A stretch of 64,000 nt of DNA from Pseudomonas chlororaphis subsp. chlororaphis (lineage in GTDB: Bacteria; Pseudomonadota; Gammaproteobacteria; Pseudomonadales; Pseudomonadaceae): positions 5,828,001-5,892,000 of the forward strand of contig NZ_CP027712.1 in NCBI RefSeq assembly GCF_003945765.1. The letters are read 5' to 3'. A model generated the notes under the pieces. The model saw only the letters and a program-made list of their open reading frames with translations, was not told the DNA's origin and did no database searches. A program made the translations under genes and the position numbers. Numbering within the stretch: the stretch's first letter is position 1; the number at the start of each line of letters is the position of its first letter. Positions 56,484 to 64,000 of this stretch are shown one piece after another.

Positions 56484-59307
56484 AGTGACGAACCTCGCCT
56501 GCGCCGCTGATGTTGTCGACGCAGCGACCGCAGATTTCCGGGTGCTCGGGGTGCACGCCGACATCTTCACGGCAGTGCCAGCAACGGGCGCACTTGGCGA
56601 AGCTCGACTTGACCACTTTCAGCTTGAGGCCGGTGACTTCGGTTTCCACCGCATCCGCCGGTGCCTGCGCGAAAGGCGCAACGCTGGCGGTGGAGGTGAT
56701 CAGCACGAAGCGCAGCTCGTTGCTCAGCTTGGCCAGGTCGGCGCTCAGCGCTTCCTCGGCGTACAGGGTCACTTCGGCTTGCAGGTTGCCACCAACGGCC
56801 TTGGCCGCGCGCTGGATTTCCATTTCCTTGTTGACCGCGACCTTGACCGCCATGATCCGCTCCCAGTAGGCACGATCCAGCTCGAAGCCTTCCGGCAGCT
56901 CGCTGAGGCCCTGGTACCAGGTGTTGAGCATGACCGACTCGTTGCGCTCGCCCGGCAGGTACTGCCACAGCTCGTCGGCGGTGAAGGCGAGGATCGGCGC
57001 GATCCAGCGCACCAGCGCTTCGGAGATGTGGAACAGCGCGGTCTGGCACGAACGACGGGCCTTGCTGTCAGCGCCAGTGGTGTACTGGCGGTCCTTGATG
57101 ATGTCCAGGTAGAAACCGCCCAACTCCTGCACACAGAAGTTGTGCACCTTGGAGTAGACGTTCCAGAAGCGGTACTCGCCGTAGTGCAGTTCCAGCTCGC
57201 GCTGCAGCAGCAGGGTACGGTCCACGGCCCAACGGTCCAGGGCGAGCATTTCTTCGGCCGGCAGGATATCGGTGGCTGGGTTGAAGCCGCTCAGGTTGGA
57301 GAGCAGGAAGCGCGCGGTGTTGCGGATACGCCGGTAGGCGTCGGCGCTGCGCTGCAGGATCTGGTCGGAAACCGCCATTTCACCGGAGTAGTCGGTGGCC
57401 GAGACCCACAGGCGCATGATGTCGGCGCCCAGGGTGTCGTTGACCTTCTGCGGCGCGATCACGTTGCCCAGGGACTTGGACATCTTGCGACCGTTCTCGT
57501 CGACGGTGAAACCGTGGGTCAGCAGTTCGCGATACGGCGCATTGCCATCGATCGCGCAGCCGGTCAGCAGGGACGAGTGGAACCAGCCGCGGTGCTGGTC
57601 GGAACCTTCCAGGTACAGGTCGGCACGCGGGCCGCTGGCGTGGCCCATCGGGTGCGAGCCGCGCAGTACGTGCCAGTGAGTGGTACCGGAGTCGAACCAG
57701 ACGTCCAGGGTGTCGCTGATCTTGTCGTATTGCGGGGCTTCGTCGCCCAGCAACTCGGCCGCGTCCATCTTGAACCAGGCTTCGATGCCTTCCTGCTCGA
57801 CGCGCTTGGCAACGATTTCCATCAACTCGACGGTGCGTGGGTGCAGATCGCCGCTTTCCTTGTGCAGGAAGAATGGGATCGGCACGCCCCAGTTGCGCTG
57901 ACGGGAGATGCACCAGTCCGGACGGTTGGCGATCATCGAATGCAGGCGCGCCTGGCCCCAGGCCGGCACGAACTGAGTCTCTTCGATGGCCTGCAACGCA
58001 CGCTGGCGCAGGGTGTTACCGCTGGTTGGCTGCTTGTCCATGCCGACGAACCACTGCGCGGTGGCGCGGTAGATCAGCGGGGTCTTGTGGCGCCAGCAAT
58101 GCATGTAGCTGTGGCTGATGGTTTCGGTGTGCAGCAGCGCACCGACTTCAGTCAGTTTGTCGACGATGGCCGGGTTGGCCTTCCAGATGAACTGGCCGCC
58201 GAAGAACTCCAGCGAGGTGGCGTACACGCCATTGCTCTGCACTGGGTTGAGGATGTCGTCGTTGACCATGCCGTAACGCTTGCAGGTCACGAAGTCGTCT
58301 TCGCCGTAGGCTGGCGAGGAGTGAACCACGCCGGTACCCGCGCCCAGCTCGACGTAGTCAGCCAGGTACACCGGCGACAGACGATCGTAGAACGGGTGAC
58401 GGAAGTTGATCAGCTCCAGCGCCGAACCCGGGGCAGTGGCGATGACCGAGCCTTCCAGGTTGTAGCGAGCCAGGCAGGACTCCACCAGCTCCTCGGCCAG
58501 GACCAGCAGCTTGTCGCCAGCGTCGACCAGGGCGTAGTTGAACTCAGGGTGAACGTTCAACGCCTGGTTGGCCGGGATGGTCCACGGAGTGGTGGTCCAG
58601 ATCACGATCGAAGCCGGCTTGCTCAGCGTGGCCAGGCCAAAGGCGGCGGCCAGCTTGTCTGCGTCGGCGATCGGGAAGGCCACGTCGATGGTCGAGGACT
58701 TCTTGTCCTGGTACTCGACTTCCGCTTCAGCCAGGGCCGAGCCGCAGTCGAAGCACCAGTTCACTGGCTTGAGGCCCTTGAACACGAAACCGCCCTTGAC
58801 CATTTCCGCCAGGGCGCGGATTTCCCCGGCTTCGTTGGCAAAATCCATGGTCTTGTACGGGTTGGCCCAGTCGCCCAGCACGCCGAGGCGGATGAACTCG
58901 GCTTTCTGGCCTTCGATCTGCTCGGTGGCGTAGGCACGGCACAGCTCACGGGTCTTGTCCGAGGACAGGTTCTTGCCGTGGGTGACCTCGACCTTGTGCT
59001 CGATCGGCAGACCGTGGCAGTCCCAACCCGGAACATAAGGCGCGTCGAAGCCCGCCAGGGTCTTCGAGCGGATGATCATGTCCTTGAGAATCTTGTTGAC
59101 CGCATGACCGATGTGAATCGAGCCGTTGGCGTAGGGCGGACCGTCGTGAAGTACGAACTTCGGACGATCCTTGCCAATTTCGCGCAACTTACCGTACAGG
59201 CCAATGCTGTCCCAGCGCTGCAGAATCTGCGGTTCGCGCTGAGGCAGGCCGGCCTTCATTGGGAAGGCGGTGTCCGGAAGGTTTAGCGTGGCTTTATAGT
59301 CGGTCAT
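56476..59307 (-). CDS. ileS: Isoleucyl-tRNA synthetase
   Basis: A 943-residue class I aminoacyl-tRNA synthetase. The HIGH motif is in [14 protein letters not shown] (near 58-71) and the KMSKS motif in [11 protein letters not shown] (near 602). The CP1 editing domain lies between. The C-terminal zinc finger has CARCWHC and CGRC. The usual length for the bacterial (ileS1-type) enzyme supports the start at 59307. It is encoded in the conserved ribF-ileS-lspA-fkpB-ispH series. Confidence 0.97.
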   Translation of the reverse strand: MTDYKATLNLPDTAFPMKAGLPQREPQILQRWDSIGLYGKLREIGKDRPKFVLHDGPPYANGSIHIGHAVNKILKDMIIRSKTLAGFDAPYVPGWDCHGLPIEHKVEVTHGKNLSSDKTRELCRAYATEQIEGQKAEFIRLGVLGDWANPYKTMDFANEAGEIRALAEMVKGGFVFKGLKPVNWCFDCGSALAEAEVEYQDKKSSTIDVAFPIADADKLAAAFGLATLSKPASIVIWTTTPWTIPANQALNVHPEFNYALVDAGDKLLVLAEELVESCLARYNLEGSVIATAPGSALELINFRHPFYDRLSPVYLADYVELGAGTGVVHSSPAYGEDDFVTCKRYGMVNDDILNPVQSNGVYATSLEFFGGQFIWKANPAIVDKLTEVGALLHTETISHSYMHCWRHKTPLIYRATAQWFVGMDKQPTSGNTLRQRALQAIEETQFVPAWGQARLHSMIANRPDWCISRQRNWGVPIPFFLHKESGDLHPRTVELMEIVAKRVEQEGIEAWFKMDAAELLGDEAPQYDKISDTLDVWFDSGTTHWHVLRGSHPMGHASGPRADLYLEGSDQHRGWFHSSLLTGCAIDGNAPYRELLTHGFTVDENGRKMSKSLGNVIAPQKVNDTLGADIMRLWVSATDYSGEMAVSDQILQRSADAYRRIRNTARFLLSNLSGFNPATDILPAEEMLALDRWAVDRTLLLQRELELHYGEYRFWNVYSKVHNFCVQELGGFYLDIIKDRQYTTGADSKARRSCQTALFHISEALVRWIAPILAFTADELWQYLPGERNESVMLNTWYQGLSELPEGFELDRAYWERIMAVKVAVNKEMEIQRAAKAVGGNLQAEVTLYAEEALSADLAKLSNELRFVLITSTASVAPFAQAPADAVETEVTGLKLKVVKSSFAKCARCWHCREDVGVHPEHPEICGRCVDNISGAGEVRHYA

Positions 59308-59320
59308 TTAAGGCTCTTCA

Positions 59321-60265
59321 TTAGCGATTGGCGCTATGGATACGTGCAACTTCGGCACGGGCGGCGGCGACATCCGCGTTGATCGCCGTCTTCAGCGCCT
59401 CCAGAGAGGCGAAACGCTGCTCTTCACGCAGCTTATGGTGGAAAACCACCGTCAAACGCCGGTCATACAGATCGCCGGCAAAATCTAAAAGATGGACTTC
59501 CAGGTGGGCCTTGCCATCACCTGCTACCGTCGGCCGCACGCCGATATTGGCGACGCCCGGCCAGGTCTTGCCGTCGATGTCGACATCGACCAGGTACACC
59601 CCGGACAGCGGTACGCGACGGCGCTTGAGCTGCACATTGATGGTTGGCGTACCCAACTGGCGCGCCAGCTTCTGCCCGTGCAGGACCCGCCCGGCGATGC
59701 GGAACGGGCGACCGAGCAGACGCTCGGCCAATACGAAATCGGCAGCCGCCAGCGCATTGCGGACCTGGGTGCTGCTGACGCGCAGGCCATCCAGTTCGAC
59801 GGTCTGCGCGGCCTCGACGGTAAACCCGTGGGTGATACCGGCCTTTTGCAGGAAATCGAAGTCACCGACCCGGTCGCAGCCAAAACGAAAGTCATCGCCG
59901 ACTTCCAGGTGCTGTACACCCAGGCCGTCGACCAGGATGGTCTCGACGAACTCACTGGCGCTGAGCTTGCTCAAGCGCTGGTTGAACGCCAGGCACAGGA
60001 CCCGGTCGACGCCCTCCTCGGCCAGCAGCTGCAACTTGTCGCGCAAGCGTGCCAGGCGGGCCGGGGCGGTATCCGGAGCGAAGAACTCGCGCGGCTGCGG
60101 CTCGAATATCACCACGCAGCTGGGCACGCCCAACTCAAGCGCACGCTCACGCAGCCGGCCCAGGATAGCCTGGTGGCCACGGTGAACACCGTCGAAGTTG
60201 CCAATAGTGGCGACACAGCCCCGATGCTGGGGGCGCAGGTTGTGGAGGCCTCGGACCAGCTGCAT
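59321..60265 (-). CDS. ribF: Bifunctional riboflavin kinase / FAD synthetase
   Basis: A 314-residue enzyme. The N-terminal FMN adenylyltransferase domain has the nucleotide motif ATIGNFDGVHRGHQAI (near 20-35) and the region SSTQVRNALAAADF. The C-terminal riboflavin kinase has GRVLHGQKLARQLGTPTINV and GVANIGVRPTV. It makes FMN and FAD, cofactors of Ndh and ThiO encoded nearby. Start 60265 (MQLVRGLHNL) is chosen by family length; upstream codons remain possible. Confidence 0.94.
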   Translation of the reverse strand: MQLVRGLHNLRPQHRGCVATIGNFDGVHRGHQAILGRLRERALELGVPSCVVIFEPQPREFFAPDTAPARLARLRDKLQLLAEEGVDRVLCLAFNQRLSKLSASEFVETILVDGLGVQHLEVGDDFRFGCDRVGDFDFLQKAGITHGFTVEAAQTVELDGLRVSSTQVRNALAAADFVLAERLLGRPFRIAGRVLHGQKLARQLGTPTINVQLKRRRVPLSGVYLVDVDIDGKTWPGVANIGVRPTVAGDGKAHLEVHLLDFAGDLYDRRLTVVFHHKLREEQRFASLEALKTAINADVAAARAEVARIHSANR

Positions 60266-60394
60266 AACGCGCTTCTTGCTCATAAAGTGGTCGATTATAA
60301 CCACACCCGACGGCCGGTGACAGGCAACAGCACGCGCCAAAGTGATCGAACCGACAAAACCACTGCCTCGCCGGCGTCCAAGTGCCTCAGGACC

Positions 60395-61933
60395 TCAGTG
60401 CAACGCCTTGCGATTGAAGTCGCGCAGACGGAAGCCGAACAACGCCAGCATGCCGAAATAGGCCACCACGCCCGCCACCACCAGCACACCCAGACGCAGG
60501 AAGCGTGCAAGCATATTCCCCTGATCCCAGGCCGGCATGAACTGCATCAGCCCCAGCAACACCGCCGACATCACACTCACCGCGACGACCAGCTTGAGGG
60601 CAAACTTGCCCCAGCCAGGTTGCGGCAGGAACATCTGCTGCTTGCGCAACTGATAGAACAGCAAACCCGCGTTGATACAGGCCCCGGCGCTGATCGCCAG
60701 CGCCAGGCCCGCATGTTTCAGCGGGCCGATGAACGCCAGGTTCAGCAGTTGCGTGACGATCAGCGTGAAAATCGCGATTTTCACCGGGGTACGGATGTTT
60801 TGCTGGGCATAGAAACCCGGCGCCAGAACCTTGATCACAATGATCGCGAGCAAACCGACCGAATACGCGACCAGCGCACGCTGGGTCATCGAGGCGTCGA
60901 AGGCGCTGAACTGGCCGTACTGGAACAGTGACACCGTCAATGGCTCCGCCAGAATCCCCAGGGCCAGCGCGCAAGGCAGCACCAGCATGAAGCACAGGCG
61001 CAGGCCCCAATCGAGAATCCGCGAATATTCATGCCGGTCCTTGTTGGCGTAAGTCTTGGCCAGCGTCGGCAGCAGGATCGTGCCCAGCGCCACTCCCAGA
61101 ACCCCCGAAGGCAGCTCCATCAGGCGATCGGCGTAATACATCCAGGACACCGAGCCAGCCACCAGGAACGAGGCGAAGATGGTGTTGATGATCAGCGAGA
61201 TCTGGCTCACCGAGACCCCGAGAATGGCCGGCAGCATCTGCTTCAGCACCCGCCAGACCCCGGTGTCGCGCAGGTTCAGGCGCGGTAGCACGAGCATGCC
61301 GATCTTTTTCAGGTGCGGCAGCTGATACAGCAGCTGCGCCAGGCCACCCGCCAGAACCGCCCAGCCCAGGGCCATGACCGGCGGATCGAAATAAGGCGTC
61401 AGGAATACCGAGAACACGATCATGGCGACGTTCAGCAACGTCGGCACGAACGCCGGGACCGAAAAGCGGTTCCAGGTATTGAGGATCGCCCCCGCCAGGG
61501 AGGACAACGAGATCAGCAATATATAAGGAAAGGTCACGCGTAACAGATCGGTGGTCAGCGTGAATTTTTCCGGGGTGTCGACAAAACCTGGCGCCGTCGC
61601 CCAGATCACCCAGGGCGCGGCGATGATCCCCAGCGCCGTCACCAGCGCCAGCACCAGGGTCAGCAGGCCGGACACATAGGCAATAAAAGTCCGGGTCGCC
61701 TCCTCACCCTGCTGGCTTTTGTATTCCGCCAGGATCGGCACAAAGGCCTGGGAAAAAGCCCCCTCGGCGAAGATGCGGCGCAGCAGGTTGGGCAGCTTGA
61801 AGGCGATGAAAAAGGCGTCCGTCGCCATTCCGGCGCCGAATGTGCGCGCAATGATGGTATCGCGCACGAACCCCAGAACCCGGGAAAGCATGGTGATAGA
61901 GCTGACAGCGGCCAACGACTTGAGCAGGTTCAT
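60395..61933 (-). CDS. murJ: Lipid II flippase MurJ
   Basis: A 512-residue MOP-superfamily flippase with 14 hydrophobic segments. The start [20 protein letters not shown] and the segment [20 protein letters not shown] with its conserved Asp and Arg are typical of MurJ. It moves lipid II across the inner membrane for peptidoglycan synthesis. ATG 61933 gives the standard length; the open frame extends upstream without support. It is divergent from rpsT, the conserved order. PslK encoded at 29 kb is its distant relative. Confidence 0.93.
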   Translation of the reverse strand: MNLLKSLAAVSSITMLSRVLGFVRDTIIARTFGAGMATDAFFIAFKLPNLLRRIFAEGAFSQAFVPILAEYKSQQGEEATRTFIAYVSGLLTLVLALVTALGIIAAPWVIWATAPGFVDTPEKFTLTTDLLRVTFPYILLISLSSLAGAILNTWNRFSVPAFVPTLLNVAMIVFSVFLTPYFDPPVMALGWAVLAGGLAQLLYQLPHLKKIGMLVLPRLNLRDTGVWRVLKQMLPAILGVSVSQISLIINTIFASFLVAGSVSWMYYADRLMELPSGVLGVALGTILLPTLAKTYANKDRHEYSRILDWGLRLCFMLVLPCALALGILAEPLTVSLFQYGQFSAFDASMTQRALVAYSVGLLAIIVIKVLAPGFYAQQNIRTPVKIAIFTLIVTQLLNLAFIGPLKHAGLALAISAGACINAGLLFYQLRKQQMFLPQPGWGKFALKLVVAVSVMSAVLLGLMQFMPAWDQGNMLARFLRLGVLVVAGVVAYFGMLALFGFRLRDFNRKALH

Positions 61934-62104
61934 GGAAAGGTTTTTTGCCTGTAGATAAACAGCAGGCGAACAATGCGCCCACTTGTGCGATACTCCGCGC
62001 CGCAACAGCACAGAGCCAAAGCTCGCGAGTTTACAGGTCAAGCGCCGGAAATAAATATCCCGCCTCTTCAGATCCAACCACTCAGCGGAACGCATCACCT
62101 GCCC

Positions 62105-62133
62105 TTGACAAGACTTCAACTCATCGGCATGAT
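62105..62133 (+). promoter_or_regulatory. Sigma-70 promoter of rpsT
   Basis: TTGACA (62105-62110), a 17-base spacer and CATGAT (62128-62133) are followed by a GC-rich discriminator (TCGCGGCC), about 50 bases before the rpsT start. Confidence 0.6.
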
Positions 62134-62186
62134 TCGCGGCCTATTTTGTTTGCTATTTCCCAAAAAGTCTTTCGAGGAGCTCGACG

Positions 62187-62465
62187 GTGGCCAACTCACC
62201 TTCCGCCAAAAAACGTGCAAAACAGGCTGAGAAGCGTCGCAGCCACAACGCCAGCCTGCGTTCCATGGTTCGTACCTACATCAAGAATGTAGTTAAAGCC
62301 ATCGACGCAAAAGACGCTGAAAAAGCGCAAGCTGCTTATGTTCTGGCCGTGCCAGTTATCGACCGCATGGCCGATAAAGGCATCATCCACAAGAACAAAG
62401 CTGCTCGCCATAAAGGTCGTCTGAATGGCCACATCAAGGCTCTGAACCTTGCTGCTGCAGCCTAA
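62187..62465 (+). CDS. rpsT: 30S ribosomal protein S20
   Basis: A 92-residue, strongly basic, helical protein with the S20 N-terminus [17 protein letters not shown]. It binds 16S rRNA in early 30S assembly. Translation starts at GTG 62187, with GGAG ten bases upstream. A non-ATG start is common for S20 genes and matters for its autoregulation in E. coli. A strong terminator follows. Confidence 0.97.
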   Translation: MANSPSAKKRAKQAEKRRSHNASLRSMVRTYIKNVVKAIDAKDAEKAQAAYVLAVPVIDRMADKGIIHKNKAARHKGRLNGHIKALNLAAAA

Positions 62466-62479
62466 GCGACACGCTTGTT

Positions 62480-62507
62480 AAAAAACCGACCTCAGGGTCG
62501 GTTTTTT
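62480..62507 (+). terminator. Intrinsic terminator of rpsT
   Basis: AAAAAACCGACC and its complement GGTCGGTTTTTT-type arm (one flanking offset) form a stem of about 11-12 bases around a TCA-centred loop, ending in a T-run. Confidence 0.9.
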
Positions 62508-62617
62508 ATTGTCTGCGATTTGCTGCCTTGACCACCAAACCACTATCGCCAGCAATCGAACATCGACCGGCAGCCCCCACAGAGCACAACCACTGCAGGA
62601 GCCAGCCCCGAAGGCCG

Positions 62618-63082
62618 TTACGGGGTTTGCGCCCAAGGCAGGATCGGAATCGCCGTCACCGCATTCTGCGGACTGCCCTCGATCAACCGATCGCTATAGA
62701 CCAGGTACACCAGGGTATTGCGCTTCTTGTCGAGGAAACGCACCACCTGCATGGTCTTGAACACCAGCGAAGTGCGTTCCTTGAATACCTCTTCGCCATC
62801 CTTGAGTTCACCCTTGAAGCTGATCGGGCCGACCTGACGACAGGCAATGGAGGCTTCGGCGCGATCCTCCGCCAGACCCAACCCACCCTTCACACCACCG
62901 GTCTTGGCGCGCGACAGGTAGCAGGTCACGCCCTCCACCTTCGGATCATCGAAGGCCTCGACCACAATGCGGTCATTAGGCCCGACAAATTTGAACACCG
63001 TCGACACCTGGCCGATTTCTTCAGCGCAGGCCAGCAGCGGCATCGCCAACAGCATTCCCAACAACCCTTTTGCTACACGCAT
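62618..63082 (-). CDS. creA: CreA family periplasmic protein
   Basis: A 154-residue protein with a signal peptide (1-20, ending LLACA). The CreA family body [20 protein letters not shown], then [19 protein letters not shown], and a pair of cysteines (VTCYL and IACRQ) are visible. The biochemical role of CreA is unknown; it is named after the creABCD locus of E. coli but lies alone here. It starts 11 bases after proB, so it is likely co-transcribed with proB. Confidence 0.88.
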   Translation of the reverse strand: MRVAKGLLGMLLAMPLLACAEEIGQVSTVFKFVGPNDRIVVEAFDDPKVEGVTCYLSRAKTGGVKGGLGLAEDRAEASIACRQVGPISFKGELKDGEEVFKERTSLVFKTMQVVRFLDKKRNTLVYLVYSDRLIEGSPQNAVTAIPILPWAQTP

Positions 63083-63092
63083 TGGTTTTTCC

Positions 63093-64000
63093 TTAGACCA
63101 GAATCAGGTTGTCACGGTGAACCAGCTCGGGCTCAGCCATGTACCCCAACAAACCGACAATCGCATCAGAGGACTGACCGATGATTTTTTGCGCCTCCAG
63201 AGCGCTGTAGTTGGCCAGGCCGCGGGCGATTTCACGCCCGTCCGGCGCCACGCATACCACCATCTCGCCACGACGGAAGCTGCCCTGAACCAGCTTGACC
63301 CCCACCGGCAGCAAGCTTTTGTTGCCCTGGGACAAGGCCGACACCGCACCATCATCCAACACCAGGGTGCCTCGGGTTTGCAGGTGCCCAGCCAGCCATT
63401 GCTTGCGCGCCGCCAGCATGCCGCGCTCAGGCGACAGCAAGGTACCCAGGCGCTCACCCGCCTTGAGGCGATCCAGCACACGCTCCAGACGGCCACCGAC
63501 AATGATGGTGTGCGCCCCGGAACGGGCCGCCAGACGCGCCGCGCGCAGCTTGGTCTGCATACCGCCACGCCCCAGCGCGCCACCCGTGCCGCCCGCCACT
63601 GCGTCCAGCGCCGGATCGTCGGCACGCGCCTCGTAAATCAGCTGGGCATCGGGATTATTACGGGGGTCCGCATCGAACATGCCGTCGCGATCCGTGAGGA
63701 TCACCAGCAGATCGGCCTCGACCAGGTTGGCCACCAGGGCCGCCAGGGTGTCGTTGTCGCCGAAGCGGATCTCATCGGTAACCACGGTGTCGTTTTCATT
63801 GATGACCGGAATCACCTTCAGCTCGACCAGCGCACGCAAGGTGCTGCGGGCATTGAGGTAACGCTTGCGGTCGGACAGGTCGTCATGGGTCAGCAGAATC
63901 TGCGCAGTGTGCAGGCCGTGCTCAGCAAAGCTCGACTCCCAGGCCTGCACCAGGCCCATCTGGCCAATGGCCGCGGCCGCCTGCAGCTCATGCATCGCAC
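63093..64000 (-). CDS. proB: Glutamate 5-kinase, N-terminus outside window
   Basis: The frame stays open to the end of the window, so the first part (about 70 residues of a normal 370) is missing. The amino-acid kinase domain shows [20 protein letters not shown] (substrate and ATP sites) and [21 protein letters not shown]. The C-terminal PUA domain starts near [14 protein letters not shown] and ends [11 protein letters not shown]. It phosphorylates glutamate in the first step of proline synthesis and is feedback-inhibited by proline in this family. The usual neighbour obg would lie upstream. Confidence 0.95.
   Translation of the reverse strand, partial: AMHELQAAAAIGQMGLVQAWESSFAEHGLHTAQILLTHDDLSDRKRYLNARSTLRALVELKVIPVINENDTVVTDEIRFGDNDTLAALVANLVEADLLVILTDRDGMFDADPRNNPDAQLIYEARADDPALDAVAGGTGGALGRGGMQTKLRAARLAARSGAHTIIVGGRLERVLDRLKAGERLGTLLSPERGMLAARKQWLAGHLQTRGTLVLDDGAVSALSQGNKSLLPVGVKLVQGSFRRGEMVVCVAPDGREIARGLANYSALEAQKIIGQSSDAIVGLLGYMAEPELVHRDNLILV

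Noticed and set aside
56401..59286. A 961-codon open frame on the plus strand
   Set aside because: It is antisense to ileS, which has all its motifs; codon use and composition mark it as a shadow.

Overview
The window is a 64 kb high-G+C chromosomal segment of a Pseudomonas, most likely of the P. fluorescens group. The support is protein-level resemblance to Pseudomonas families (PilACD, PslA-K, PilY1/minor pilins, Ndh, DUF1780), gene order matching what I remember of the P. aeruginosa region from pilA to proB, and GTAGGAGC-type palindromes of the kind scattered through fluorescent pseudomonads. No phage, insertion sequence, CRISPR array or origin was seen.

Layout. 1-5.9 kb: the end of pgi, then acetyl-CoA synthetase, an MpaB/DUF2236 oxygenase, an acetyl-CoA acetyltransferase and a 23S rRNA-type methyltransferase. 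5.9-9.5 kb: a large AsmA-like DUF748 envelope protein and a periplasmic BON protein. 9.7-13.4 kb: pilA facing pilC-pilD-coaE-yacG, without pilB. 13.4-14.9 kb: three small minus-strand genes, the last with a perfect ANR-type box. 15.3-30.5 kb: a complete, tightly overlapped psl exopolysaccharide operon (pslA-K) carrying an extra hexapeptide acyltransferase between pslJ and pslK. 30.6-33.0 kb: a DUF1780 protein, a 57-residue membrane peptide and ndh. 33.6-38.7 kb: a four-gene chaperone-usher fimbrial cluster behind an AT-rich leader, inserted between ndh and a tRNA block. 38.8-39.2 kb: tRNA-Pro, Lys, Pro, Asn on the minus strand. 39.5-45.4 kb: clpB, pgeF and rluD facing bamD and a small membrane protein. 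45.7-54.5 kb: orphan pilR (no pilS), thiO, the minor-pilin operon (fimU-pilV-pilW-pilX-pilY1-pilE) and a divergently placed fimT. 54.5-64 kb: ispH, fkpB, lspA, ileS, ribF and murJ facing rpsT, then creA and the end of proB.

How it fits together. Three surface systems share the window: type IV pili, Psl polysaccharide and chaperone-usher fimbriae. The type IV pilus set looks reduced. The assembly ATPase pilB and the sensor pilS are missing from their usual positions, yet prepilin peptidase, platform protein, PilY1, the minor pilins, PilR and a sigma-54-type pilA promoter with an upstream PilR-like dyad remain. The psl operon has a candidate promoter overlapping a FleQ-box-like site, which would link it to c-di-GMP control. 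The remainder is conserved housekeeping: lipoprotein signal processing, isoprenoid and flavin synthesis, translation, outer-membrane assembly and proline synthesis.
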